In this document: positions 1 through 8,785 of the stretch, in pieces
Layout of the letters: each line of letters begins with the position of its first letter
How positions within the stretch are numbered: position 1 is the first letter of the stretch
NCBI GenBank assembly: GCA_001460835.1
Contig: CYKH01000904.1
Coordinates: 27,670-70,273 of the forward strand
Direction of reading: 5' to 3'
Source of the DNA: Bodo saltans
Taxonomy: Eukaryota; Euglenozoa; Kinetoplastea; Eubodonida; Bodonidae
Length of the DNA: 42,604 nucleotides
Program-made: the position numbers and the translations under genes
The notes under the pieces: generated by a model
Told to the model about the DNA's origin: nothing
Databases searched by the model: none
Seen by the model: the letters and a program-made list of their open reading frames with translations, nothing else

Positions 1-942
1 ACCCTATCCTCTCGTGTTGGACTTGTCGGCCAGAACGGAGCAGGCAAGACGACGCTGCTGCGATTGCTGGCGTCACGGACAAGCCAACCAACGACGGGAG
101 ACATCACCCGTTGGGTTGGGCTTCGTACAGCACTATTCGAACAGCACATCGTCAAGAAACTTGCACAGAAGAACACAGACGCACTGCACTACATCAAAGA
201 GCGTCACCCGGATATCTCCTTGGAGGCGGCACGAGATGTCCTTGGCAGTTTGGGTCTGATTGGTATCGTTGCCGAATCCGTCCCTATTTGTGACATGAGT
301 GACGGCCAACGTGCGCGCGTTGTGTTTGCAGAACTTCTGGTCTCCAAGCCACACATCCTTTTCCTCGATGAGCCGACAAGCCACCTGGACGCCGAAACGA
401 GCTCAGCGTTGGCTGCAGCGCTGGTCGGGTTCGACGGCGGCATTGTGGTGGCATCCCATGATCGGACGTTCCTCGAGGAAGTGACGACCACAAGATTTTG
501 CATGGACCCTTGGCTATTTGGCGACCTCTCAATGAGCTTGGAGGACTACAAAAAGGCCGTTCTCGCTCACAACCGCCTCCCAGCAGACGCAGACGCATCA
601 GCACCTCATGCCCATCACGTTGTGCCAGTAGTGGAGCAACATGAGGTGACGAAGGTTGAGAAGGAAGCGCTGTCGACAAGCCACGTAACGTGCCGCTATT
701 GTCAAGGGTCGCACTTCTCTCATTCATGCCCAAATAAGGCTGGTACTCCCTCGACCGGAGTCTCGTTCGACCAGACGGTTGAGGCTCGACGAGCGGCGCT
801 TGTGGCCAACGCTGAAGAAGCAAAGAAGAAGGCGCCGGTCGCACTCCCTCCAACGCGCGAGAAGGCTGCCGATGGCAACGGTGATTGGCAAGTTTCTGTC
901 TCGAAAAGCACAAAGAAGCGTATCGAGAAGCAACTGCGCTAG
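1..942 (+). CDS. ABC-F family ATPase, C-terminal part, with eIF3g-like zinc knuckle (5' truncated)
   Basis: The frame is open from base 1, so the gene begins outside the window; 313 residues are visible. They form the second nucleotide-binding domain of a soluble ABC-F protein (GCN20/ARB1/ABCF type): Walker A GQNGAGKT at residues 10-17, signature MSDGQR near 98-103, Walker B ILFLDEPTSHLD and the H-loop ASHD. There is no membrane segment. ABC-F proteins act on ribosomes in translation and ribosome assembly. After the ATPase comes a tail with CRYCQGSHFSHSCPNK (near residue 230), which resembles the zinc knuckle of translation initiation factor eIF3g (CRxCxGxHW...CPYK), followed by a Lys/Arg-rich end. 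That tail is unusual for the family. The ABC-F assignment is firm; the eIF3g link is inferred from the short motif. Confidence 0.9.
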   Translation, partial: TLSSRVGLVGQNGAGKTTLLRLLASRTSQPTTGDITRWVGLRTALFEQHIVKKLAQKNTDALHYIKERHPDISLEAARDVLGSLGLIGIVAESVPICDMSDGQRARVVFAELLVSKPHILFLDEPTSHLDAETSSALAAALVGFDGGIVVASHDRTFLEEVTTTRFCMDPWLFGDLSMSLEDYKKAVLAHNRLPADADASAPHAHHVVPVVEQHEVTKVEKEALSTSHVTCRYCQGSHFSHSCPNKAGTPSTGVSFDQTVEARRAALVANAEEAKKKAPVALPPTREKAADGNGDWQVSVSKSTKKRIEKQLR

Positions 943-1252
943 TCCATCTAGTCCATTATCCACCACCTCCTCGTTTCTCCCCTTCACCTCCCCCACACAC
1001 TATTTCGCACAATTCGTTCATGTGTCGATTGGACACCACAGTCCATCGTACTGCCGCCGTACCTTTCTTTTTTTTATCCTTTTTTTTTTCGCTGCTCAGC
1101 AATTCTTCGTGGAATTCTGTCAATTTGAGACTGAGCGACGCCTCAAATCATTGTGAACCCGATCATGCTTTGCAATGTTTTGTTTTGGCAACCAAAATGG
1201 CAAAACCCGCAAAGATTTTGTAATTATCATTTAGGAAATCAAAAAGGGTCTC
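943..1252. other. Intergenic spacer between the ABC-F gene and ALG3
   Basis: 310 bases without a convincing gene. It is pyrimidine-rich from about 950 to 1099 and ends in a strong AG acceptor. The remaining 150 or so bases would be the 5' untranslated region of ALG3 and contain several out-of-frame ATGs. No RNA gene was recognised. Confidence 0.6.
1062..1099 (+). promoter_or_regulatory. Probable trans-splice acceptor for ALG3
   Basis: A nearly unbroken T/C tract of about 38 bases ends in CTCAG at 1095-1099, 153 bases before the ALG3 start. This is the usual form of a kinetoplastid spliced-leader acceptor, and such tracts also guide polyadenylation of the upstream gene. The site itself is inferred. 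Confidence 0.6.
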
Positions 1253-2416
1253 ATGTCGCTTTTGTCCAAGTTAGCAACTCCAAAGTTGATTTTGTTTGCA
1301 GACGTTGTTCTGTGCTGTGCAATTCTATTCGTTATGCCGTACACAGAGATCGACTGGATCGCCTACATGCAGGAAGTCAAAGGCTTCTTGGACGGTGAGT
1401 TGGACTACACGCGCATGCAAGGAGACACAGGGCCGCTGGTGTACCCTGGGGGCTTCGTCTATCTTTATTCAGCGTTTTACTACCTGACGAACAACGGAAC
1501 GAACGTGTTTCTTGCACAACTGATCTTTGCTGCACTTTACCTCGCCACCACGGCTGTTGTGCTGCACCTCTACAGCATCAGCCACGTTCCATTTGTGTAC
1601 TCCGTTGCCCTTGTGCTATCGCGCAGGATGCACTCTATTTTTCTTTTGCGGCTGTTTAACGATGGGGTGGCGATGCTGTTCGCGTATTCCGCAGTGTACT
1701 GGACGGTGTGGAGGCACTGGTCCCTTGGCGCGCTACTGTACAGCGTCGCTGTTTCCATCAAGATGAATGTGTTCCTCATGGCCCCTGGCCTCTTAGCAGT
1801 GTGGTTGCAGCAGTTGGGTGCTCTTCGCACCATCTTGTGCCTGATCATTTGTGCCTTAGTGCAACTGTTGCTAGGATGGCCCTTCCTTGTTGCGTATCCG
1901 GTGCAGTACCTCAGTAAAGCATTTGAATTGAGTCGAGTCTTCACGTACAAGTGGACGGTGAATTACAAATTCCTCGACGAGGCAACCTTTGAGTCTCCGA
2001 CATTTGGATTAGTGCTGTTGGCGGTGACGTTGGCATCATGGGCGTGGCTTTGGATCACACGATGGTCCAAGCGCCGAAATGATTCCGTTCGTGGCATTGT
2101 CCAAACGATCATGGAGAGCAATATGGTGGGTGTGGTGTTTGCTCGGACTCTCCATTATCAATTCTACAGCTGGTTCTTCCACTGCGTGCCGCTTCTCTTG
2201 GCGTTGAGTTGCGTTCGATTGCACTGGACCGTCAAGTTGGCTGTGTGGGGATGCATGGAGTATGGCTTTACGGTGTACCCCAGCACCGCGCTGTCAAGTG
2301 GCGTGTTGATGAGCTCGTTTGCGGTCATGTGGATTGGATTGATGATATCGAGCGATGATGACCTTGATGCAGATGTCAAAACAAACAACGCCCAGAAGCA
2401 CAAAAAAGGAAATTGA
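1253..2416 (+). CDS. ALG3: Dolichyl-P-Man:Man5GlcNAc2-PP-dolichol alpha-1,3-mannosyltransferase
   Basis: A 387-residue, strongly hydrophobic polytopic protein. The N-terminal part carries the ALG3 hallmark: EIDWIAYMQEV, then GDTGPLVYPGGFVYLYS (near residues 26-70), after the first membrane segment. Later parts, including HYQFYSWFFHCVPLLL, also fit the family (Pfam ALG3). ALG3 acts in the ER lumen and adds the first dolichyl-phosphate-mannose-dependent mannose to the lipid-linked N-glycan precursor. Length is close to the family's usual 400-450. The start is the first ATG after the strong pyrimidine-tract acceptor that opens this frame. Its presence suggests the organism makes precursors larger than Man5GlcNAc2. 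Confidence 0.93.
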   Translation: MSLLSKLATPKLILFADVVLCCAILFVMPYTEIDWIAYMQEVKGFLDGELDYTRMQGDTGPLVYPGGFVYLYSAFYYLTNNGTNVFLAQLIFAALYLATTAVVLHLYSISHVPFVYSVALVLSRRMHSIFLLRLFNDGVAMLFAYSAVYWTVWRHWSLGALLYSVAVSIKMNVFLMAPGLLAVWLQQLGALRTILCLIICALVQLLLGWPFLVAYPVQYLSKAFELSRVFTYKWTVNYKFLDEATFESPTFGLVLLAVTLASWAWLWITRWSKRRNDSVRGIVQTIMESNMVGVVFARTLHYQFYSWFFHCVPLLLALSCVRLHWTVKLAVWGCMEYGFTVYPSTALSSGVLMSSFAVMWIGLMISSDDDLDADVKTNNAQKHKKGN

Positions 2417-2530
2417 GAGGAAATGATTCGTCCCCCTCCTCATAGTTTTGTTTATTTTGTTTGCCAATCATCAGAGAGTGATAGTGATGTGGACTGCGCC
2501 ATGAAATCGCTTTGTACAAAATTTGCTCAG

Positions 2531-2557
2531 CCCCTGTTTCCTTCTTTTTTGACAAAG
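2531..2557 (+). promoter_or_regulatory. Probable trans-splice acceptor for the PPP phosphatase gene
   Basis: A C/T-rich run (CCCCTG, then TTTCC and a T6 stretch) followed by the first AG at 2556-2557, 86 bases upstream of the next start codon. Inferred from position and composition only. Confidence 0.45.
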
Positions 2558-2642
2558 TTTCTACCTGTAACGACTCACTGATATCACAAACCCAACGCAA
2601 CAGCAAACGTAAACAACCCAAAGTGAACAAAAACAAGCAAAC

Positions 2643-4376
2643 ATGGCTGCACGATCCCCCACGTCAGCCCTTCCAGAGCCCTTTTCCACAACTCGCTTCC
2701 ACTTGATGATTCAATTTCATGAAATATTCCGGCGTTGCTTGGATGCGATTCCTATCCACATGCGTGAGCATGAGCTGCAGCAAGTACGCACGTATTTGGA
2801 ACAGTTGCTGTCACCCCCGTGGCCCAATGACATTCCCCCCGCTGCAGTGCCTGAGGGATGGGAGGCGGTCGCTGAGGTGATCAACAACACTGGCTCCAAT
2901 CGCCTACGTCTTCAGCGGCACGATGAATTGGTGTGCTTCGTATCCGAGGCACTCCTCGAGGCTGAGGACGACATGGTTTTGTCCATTGCGTCGTCCCTAA
3001 CTGGGAACAAAGCACTTCTGCAAGACAACCTTGGGGATATGATGTCACCTTCATCGCCAAACTCAAGGCGCCGGTTCTTACGCCGTCGCAGCAAAGTTGC
3101 TAGCGACAACACCGATACCCCTGAGGAGATGGACACACTCGTGCGAGATACCGTTGAAGACATTTACAACCAACTCCTGGACACAGACACGCTGCCGACT
3201 GAAGGTGACTTGTGTTTCTTGATGGAGCACGCTACACAACTATTTGCTAGGGAGCCAAATGTTGTCACGGTGCCGACACCCGCAGTGTTGGTGGGAGACG
3301 TTCACGGCCAACTCAAGGATTTGAAAGAGCGAATCATTGGTAATGGAGGAGCACTAGGATCTAAGTCATATCTGTTCTTAGGCGATTACGTAGATCGCGG
3401 TGAGGCGAGCCTGCACTGCATTGCGCTCTTGGTGGCGGCAAAAGTGATGTTTCCAGACAAAGTGTTCTTGATTCGAGGGAACCACGAGAGTCGAGGGACC
3501 AACGGCTGCTATGGGTTTCTCAACGAGTGTCACGCGAAATTTCCAAGGATCACCAGCGATGAAGAAGATGACTTCGAAGGCGAAGCCACCAGCAGCACCC
3601 AACGGCAGCAGCAGCAGGGTGGCGTGCTCGCGTTCGGGCTTGGGCCCCATCCACTGTGGGACACATGCAACAAAATGTTCGATCAATTGCCAATCGCCGC
3701 TATCGTGGGGTCCAAGATTTTCTGTGTTCACGGCGGGCTGTCACCTCGTGCGCATCATTTGGCGCAAATCATTGCATGCCGGCGGCATCGCGACGTATCG
3801 ACAGGCGGCATCTTGGCGGACTTGACGTGGTCCGATCCGTGCAGTGAGATGGACGGATTCTGCCCCAATCATCGTGGTTGTGGGCAACTCTTTGGTGAAG
3901 ACACAACAAAAGAATTTCTCGAGACCAGCGGGTTGGAGTTTATTTGCCGAGCCCATCAATGCGTACGCAGTGGCTACTTGTGGACGCACGGAGACAAAGT
4001 CCTGACGTTGTTTTCTGCTCCGAATTATTGCGGCCAAGGCAACGATGGTGCCATTATGACTGTAGAGCCTGACGGAACGCACGAATTTATCACATATCGG
4101 TCCGCCTTGAGCTGGGATGACAACGAACTAGATGACTGTGAACTTGATCCCGAAGCCGCAACCGCCGCCGGAACTACGGCACCTGGAGAGAAAAGAGAAG
4201 AAGCGGAAGTCGTTGCGTCACCCACCGCAAGCCACCCGATCACCCCGCCCCCTAAGATCATCCCGATGATATTCCGAAGTCCTCCGCCACTGGAAGGGGG
4301 AGCGTTGCACGCTTCCATACAAAGCGGTGCATCGTTTCCCACCGCACCTCGTGAAATTGAGGACGACGGCCTTTGA
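2643..4376 (+). CDS. PPP-family serine/threonine protein phosphatase (PP1/PP2A-like) with extended ends
   Basis: A 577-residue protein with the full metallophosphatase signature: GDVHG (218-222), GDYVDRG (247-253), RGNHES (278-283), then CVHGGLSP, TWSDP, RAHQC and SAPNYCG. These supply the two-metal active site that hydrolyses phosphoserine and phosphothreonine. The catalytic core is preceded by about 210 residues, including an acidic helical part and a basic segment (SRRRFLRRRSK). It is followed by about 100 residues rich in Ala, Pro and acidic residues. An acidic, Gln-rich insertion of roughly 35 residues (starting RITSDEEDDFEGE) interrupts the core just after the RGNHE block. No EF-hands or IQ motif are seen, so it is not a PPEF/rdgC enzyme. 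Subfamily and substrate are unknown. Confidence 0.92.
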   Translation: MAARSPTSALPEPFSTTRFHLMIQFHEIFRRCLDAIPIHMREHELQQVRTYLEQLLSPPWPNDIPPAAVPEGWEAVAEVINNTGSNRLRLQRHDELVCFVSEALLEAEDDMVLSIASSLTGNKALLQDNLGDMMSPSSPNSRRRFLRRRSKVASDNTDTPEEMDTLVRDTVEDIYNQLLDTDTLPTEGDLCFLMEHATQLFAREPNVVTVPTPAVLVGDVHGQLKDLKERIIGNGGALGSKSYLFLGDYVDRGEASLHCIALLVAAKVMFPDKVFLIRGNHESRGTNGCYGFLNECHAKFPRITSDEEDDFEGEATSSTQRQQQQGGVLAFGLGPHPLWDTCNKMFDQLPIAAIVGSKIFCVHGGLSPRAHHLAQIIACRRHRDVSTGGILADLTWSDPCSEMDGFCPNHRGCGQLFGEDTTKEFLETSGLEFICRAHQCVRSGYLWTHGDKVLTLFSAPNYCGQGNDGAIMTVEPDGTHEFITYRSALSWDDNELDDCELDPEAATAAGTTAPGEKREEAEVVASPTASHPITPPPKIIPMIFRSPPPLEGGALHASIQSGASFPTAPREIEDDGL

Positions 4377-4849
4377 CATAGAACACAATCTCACTATTTC
4401 TTGAAGCGTTGTCTTTGTGATTCCCCCTTCCTTTTTTTTTTGTGCTGTGTGAGTGAACTGGCCCTCATGCAAACGGCAAAAGACGAGAGACTCGAACTTT
4501 GAGTGTGTTTTTTTTGTTTTTGCTTTCTTTCAACCTTCTGTTTGCGCTCCCCCTCCGCAGTCCAAAAGTGTGAAGTGAACCAGTGCGTGCGTGTATTTGT
4601 TGTGACTTTCTCATCGTGCTCTCTCTTGAGAAATTGTTACTCCCTCCGTCCCCAACGCTGCATCTCCTATTGGCAATGAATACCACACAGGTTTCTTCAA
4701 CTCCAAAAAGAAAAAAAAGTCACATTTCGACTTCTCTCTGTTCCTCACTGTGGTAAGTTTGCTGCTGCACACTCCTACTACTGTGGATTGTACAAGGCCT
4801 AAAGGACGGCAAAAACAATAAGAAATCGGACACAAAGGGTATCGTTTCA
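4377..4849. other. Long spacer with several pyrimidine tracts
   Basis: 473 bases without a convincing gene. Pyrimidine tracts lie at about 4420-4441, 4507-4560 and 4726-4750, so more than one acceptor for the downstream gene is possible. If the 4559-4560 site were used, the 5' untranslated region would be about 290 bases and contain an upstream ATG near 4676. No RNA gene was recognised. Confidence 0.5.
4507..4560 (+). promoter_or_regulatory. Candidate distal trans-splice acceptor upstream of the PARP-finger/PBZ gene
   Basis: A long T-rich and then C-rich pyrimidine stretch ends in CCGCAG at 4555-4560. It is 289 bases from the start codon, so a nearer, weaker acceptor (for example AG near 4757) may be the one used. 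Confidence 0.4.
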
Positions 4850-5677
4850 ATGCCACCACTCCGCGTAGAGTATGCAAAATCAGGTCGGTCTCGATGCTGC
4901 CTAAAGGAGTGCAGCAAGATGATTGAGAAGGGAGAAGTGCGTGTGGGCACCGGAATTATGATGCCCGGCATGGATGAGCCGTCGTACAAATGGAGGCACA
5001 TTTGCTGCTTCACTGCTCGGCAAGCCAAGAACGCTGGTGGTAGTGTCGATAGCGTTGAGGGGCTTGAGGATCTGTCCGAAACGGATCAAAAACTGATTCT
5101 TCGCATGATGAAGGGGGAACTGGTCAACGACCACTCTCTGCTAGGTAAAACTGGGACTGCAGGGACAGCCGCAGCGGCGGTGGTAGCGTCGCCAAAAGCA
5201 AAAAAGGCGCCTGCAGGAGACGCTGTTGGAGCAAAGCCTAAGAAAAAGGCCCGAGTGGAAGGAGGTGCGGCAGATGGTGGTGGCTACGCGTCTGATGCTA
5301 CGGATGATTATGACGTCGAAGAGACTGGCACTGCAACTGTGGCAGTCATCAAGCCGTTGTGTCCGTACGGGGCAGGGTGCTTTCGGAAGAATCCTGCCCA
5401 CTTCGCCGAATATCGACACGGTGATGAGGCGGACACAACTGCAGCTGGAGGTGCGTCGCCGCGGACTGCAGAGGTTGTCACAATAGTTGCCAAGAAGCGT
5501 GAAGCGGTTGCGCCAGGCATCGCCAGCAGCGTGCTACCTATCGCAACTCATGTGTCAGTTGAGCGAGCACCCGCGGCTGTAGTGTCCACGTTGCAACCAG
5601 GCGAGAAGAAACGATGCCCGCATGGCGCGCTGTGCTTTCGCACTGACGCACAACATCATGCAGACTTACTTCACTAG
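4850..5677 (+). CDS. PARP-type zinc finger plus two PBZ (poly-ADP-ribose-binding) zinc fingers
   Basis: 275 residues. Residues 8-54 match the DNA-break-sensing PARP zinc finger (zf-PARP): YAKSGRS, a Cys cluster at 16/17 and 21, GEVRVG, and W48-x-H50-x2-C53. The Cys pair spacing is two residues longer than in PARP1 finger 1. A basic stretch KPKKKARVE in the middle looks like a nuclear localisation signal. Two C-terminal segments fit the PBZ consensus C-x5-C-x6-H-x5-H exactly: C171/C177/H184/H190 (CPYGAGCFRKNPAH) and C256/C262/H269/H275, the last residue of the protein. PBZ fingers bind poly(ADP-ribose), as in APLF and CHFR. No catalytic domain is present. Likely role, by inference: a nuclear adaptor joining DNA-break recognition to poly(ADP-ribose) reading. 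Confidence 0.85.
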   Translation: MPPLRVEYAKSGRSRCCLKECSKMIEKGEVRVGTGIMMPGMDEPSYKWRHICCFTARQAKNAGGSVDSVEGLEDLSETDQKLILRMMKGELVNDHSLLGKTGTAGTAAAAVVASPKAKKAPAGDAVGAKPKKKARVEGGAADGGGYASDATDDYDVEETGTATVAVIKPLCPYGAGCFRKNPAHFAEYRHGDEADTTAAGGASPRTAEVVTIVAKKREAVAPGIASSVLPIATHVSVERAPAAVVSTLQPGEKKRCPHGALCFRTDAQHHADLLH

Positions 5678-5845
5678 GGGGGACACCAGAAGGAATGATT
5701 GCGGCTTGATTAGTTGTGTTGCTTGTTACAATTCAAATCGACAAGAGTAGTTTTTTCCCGCGATGACCTTAGGTGAACTCACCAAATTGTTTTGATCGTG
5801 AGAACTTTTTTAATCGTTTGGCTTCCCACAACCACAGAAGTACAT

Positions 5846-8785
5846 ATGAATGGGGTTGTCACAGCGTACAACACTGCGTCCGGGATGGCGAAGGTGGAGC
5901 AGACCACCTGTGCAGAAAGGACGGTGTTCTCGGTGTCTCTAAAAGGAACTCCTGTGCGGTACATGCCGATGATTGTTGGCCAACCGATTCGATTTCATGA
6001 CTTGGGTCGAGGAAGCGGAAGCTTTCTCGGTCTCGCCGCACCTCAGCCCCCGTCGGCCACACCAGCTGTGGTGGCAACGCCTACAGGAGGATCGTCAGTG
6101 AGCATCGCCAAGTCCATTTCGTTGACTGGCGTGGTGACATCGATGGGCATCAGATTTCATGCCATCTCAATCCCTGCGCTTGGTGTTTCCGTGTGTCTCC
6201 CTCTCGCTGTCGTCCCAAGCTGGGCCTCGTCAAGCATTGGTGTTGGGTGCGTAGTGGATTGCGTGCTTCATCGTGGGACGGTGATGGTGAAAACTCTGAC
6301 TGCATTGCGCCTGGTGGATGGCACAGAATTGACTGCTGATCCCGCTGCGGATGCCCCTCCCCCAACCACCTCTGTGCCTGTAGTTGGGATGTTTGAATCT
6401 GAAGCCCCTGAAGTGCGGCATGCAGCAGCCAAGCTCAACAGAGATCAACAACAAGCAGCAGCTGGGGATTACTCCGACGTGGTCGTCAAGCAGGAGCACC
6501 ACCTGCAAGAGATTTGCAGTGACTCCACCATGCAACAATTTTCAAGTCGTCTCGGTTCGCAGCTTGGCACGTGGTCCATCCATGGGTTTGATCCCTCATT
6601 TTTCTTTTCTCCTGAATTGAACATTCGCTTCCTTCACGCCAACTTGGAGCTGGTCAACAATACGCCCCCATTGGTATGCCAAGGCGACGTCCTGCAGGTC
6701 CAACTTTGGAGTTTTTGGACGTTGGAGGGCATGTCGATGGATTTGAGAATAGTGGATGAGGGGGGCGTTGATGTGACAAAGCACGTGGCGGCTATTTCCA
6801 TTATTGTTCCCGATGAGCTTGAAGTCACCAACATGGGTGACATGCGGGCTCAACAAGTGTGTGCGTTCGAAGTGAAACTCTTGCCGTTTCACATGGATGA
6901 GACGTGTGAGATATTTATCGAGGTGTCTGCGAAGAAGGAAGGATTGCTGCTGCCGGAATCTGTTGCGTCTATCGGTAGTGATGGCGTCACCCTATTCAAC
7001 AACAACAGTGGCGACGCCGGACTCGATGCAGTGCCCTCCACTGCCCAACAAAGGTGCGTTGCAACAACAATTTTATCTCGTCCCATTTTTGTCCGCAGCG
7101 CAGCGATTGCCAAAGGTGAACGGAGTTTGGATGAGAAAAGCTTGTCCCACACGTACTGGGTGCGTAACGTGCTCGCACCGCACGAGCACGTCGTGAGTGG
7201 ATTTATCGACCCCGGTCGCAGCAACACCTTGGTCATGGATACAGAGCTGTATGAATCTCTCAATTTGATCAATTCTGAACGTGAAGTGTTGGTGATTGAC
7301 CGCGATGATCTAAAACTCCAAACCATTCTTGATGGGGCACTCTACATCGTTGATAAGATTGCTGATACTCACGCGAAAGCATCAGCGTTGCTTTGGTACG
7401 TGGATTCAGTCTTTAGTGCTCAAAGGCAGCACCTGTTTGCTACAACAACAGCCAAAGACACCAACAACGCATCGACGTCAACGGCTGGAATTGGCTCACG
7501 AAGGCCAGGAGGATCGAAGTTGCGAACAGGGTTGGACTCCAGGAAGCGTGCCCGACACGTGGAGGCGCCTCGTCCAAGCGTCATGCGTCTGGGTGATGTG
7601 ACAGAAGGCCTATGTCGCCACAGAGCGCTGCTGTATAAATTCCTGTGCGATGCTGTTCGTGTGCCGTGCTACCTTATTCGCGGTGAGCACCAGAGCCCAA
7701 CCGATGCAGATGCAGAGCGCCATAGTTGGAACGTCGTTGTGGTTGGTGCTCGCCACATGATGATGGTGGCGGACTCGACACTCTCCCCTCACCGGCTGCT
7801 CCCATGGCCAGACCCATGCTACCGAGGCCCGCAGCTTTTACTGCCAGACAACTTGTCAAGTGCGTTTCACGTGGTGATGATCGCCGGAGGCAGTCACCGA
7901 CCGCACATCCTGGAAGAGTGCGGCCGTGGCGCATCTGCCTACGTGAAGCGTTGCGTCATTGGTGGCCTGACCTGCGTCGTAAAGCTTCCTCGGCAAGAAG
8001 TAGATGTTGTCCCTCTACGACGAGAATTTGAGCTGCTCAGTACGTTTGGTCACATTCCCAACATAGTGCGCACCTTCGGGTGGTTCAAAGGCATCATCCT
8101 CGAGCACTTTCCGCTATCACTTCTTGCTCTGATGAATATGCTGCTGCTGCGTCGCTCTCGGCTTGGCGAAAAACAAATTCGTCAAGTTCTGGAAGCCATA
8201 TTGACAGCACTCCATCACCTGCATGACGCCCACTTTGTTCATCGCGACGTCAAGGCGGAGAACGTACTCGTCAATGTTCATCGATGCCGGCAGTGCATCC
8301 AATTTGGGACGGTTTGCAAAGAGTGCAGCCTCGCGCAAGTGGCCTTGGCAGATTTCGCTGATTGTCACGAATTGAAAGAGAGCGGCTCACCAGCAACCTT
8401 TATATCGTCGTCGTTGCCAGCCGTGGGCACGGCACCGTACGCTGCCCCTGAGATCGAGCACGAACTTCCATTTTCTTGCGCTGCGGACATTTGGTCGGTT
8501 GGTATTCTCGCAAGCGAAATGCTGCTCATGCAACTGCCGAATCGCACCTCGAATCCTACCGGCCGCACAGGTCATCTCGTGCACCCGTCCACAAGGAAAT
8601 CCCAACCTGTGTTTATTCCCGGACCTGCAGCTGTTGACCCTCCGTGGGTTGAAGGTTTCCTTTCCGCCGCATGTGTGGTGGAGTGGCAAAAGCGTGCGAC
8701 TGCAGTGGAGTTGCAGGCGTTGATACGTTCTGGGAAAGAGCCACACCCAAACTCTAAAGTTGGGGAAAGCAAAAGAAACGCCTAG
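5846..8785 (+). CDS. EDR1/CTR1-type protein: peptidase-like domain fused to a divergent protein kinase
   Basis: 979 residues from ATG 5846, just after a pyrimidine tract and AG at 5836-5837. The N-terminal 55 residues look like a cold-shock/OB-type fold (weak). Residues about 425-690 match the EDR1 transglutaminase/peptidase-like domain of plant CTR1/EDR1 Raf-like kinases: YWVRNVL at 437, then GLCRHRALLYKFL near 588 and HSWNVV. A kinase domain follows: Gly-rich loop CGRGASAYV, lysine K713, catalytic loop HRDVKAEN (799-806, Asp801), APE at 867-869 and DIWSVG. Oddities: the DFG triplet is DFA (836-838), and a C-x2-C-x6-C-x2-C segment (C814, C817, C824, C827) sits between catalytic loop and DFA, suggesting a bound metal. 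The signalling role is inferred from architecture; activity is uncertain. Confidence 0.85.
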   Translation: MNGVVTAYNTASGMAKVEQTTCAERTVFSVSLKGTPVRYMPMIVGQPIRFHDLGRGSGSFLGLAAPQPPSATPAVVATPTGGSSVSIAKSISLTGVVTSMGIRFHAISIPALGVSVCLPLAVVPSWASSSIGVGCVVDCVLHRGTVMVKTLTALRLVDGTELTADPAADAPPPTTSVPVVGMFESEAPEVRHAAAKLNRDQQQAAAGDYSDVVVKQEHHLQEICSDSTMQQFSSRLGSQLGTWSIHGFDPSFFFSPELNIRFLHANLELVNNTPPLVCQGDVLQVQLWSFWTLEGMSMDLRIVDEGGVDVTKHVAAISIIVPDELEVTNMGDMRAQQVCAFEVKLLPFHMDETCEIFIEVSAKKEGLLLPESVASIGSDGVTLFNNNSGDAGLDAVPSTAQQRCVATTILSRPIFVRSAAIAKGERSLDEKSLSHTYWVRNVLAPHEHVVSGFIDPGRSNTLVMDTELYESLNLINSEREVLVIDRDDLKLQTILDGALYIVDKIADTHAKASALLWYVDSVFSAQRQHLFATTTAKDTNNASTSTAGIGSRRPGGSKLRTGLDSRKRARHVEAPRPSVMRLGDVTEGLCRHRALLYKFLCDAVRVPCYLIRGEHQSPTDADAERHSWNVVVVGARHMMMVADSTLSPHRLLPWPDPCYRGPQLLLPDNLSSAFHVVMIAGGSHRPHILEECGRGASAYVKRCVIGGLTCVVKLPRQEVDVVPLRREFELLSTFGHIPNIVRTFGWFKGIILEHFPLSLLALMNMLLLRRSRLGEKQIRQVLEAILTALHHLHDAHFVHRDVKAENVLVNVHRCRQCIQFGTVCKECSLAQVALADFADCHELKESGSPATFISSSLPAVGTAPYAAPEIEHELPFSCAADIWSVGILASEMLLMQLPNRTSNPTGRTGHLVHPSTRKSQPVFIPGPAAVDPPWVEGFLSAACVVEWQKRATAVELQALIRSGKEPHPNSKVGESKRNA

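Noticed and set aside
284-913. 209-codon open frame on the - strand
   Set aside because: It lies opposite the ABC-F gene, whose motifs are unmistakable. The antisense peptide shows no domain and reflects base composition.
2643-4376. PPEF/rdgC-type calcium-regulated phosphatase
   Set aside because: No EF-hand loops or IQ motif are present; the C-terminal tail is low-complexity.
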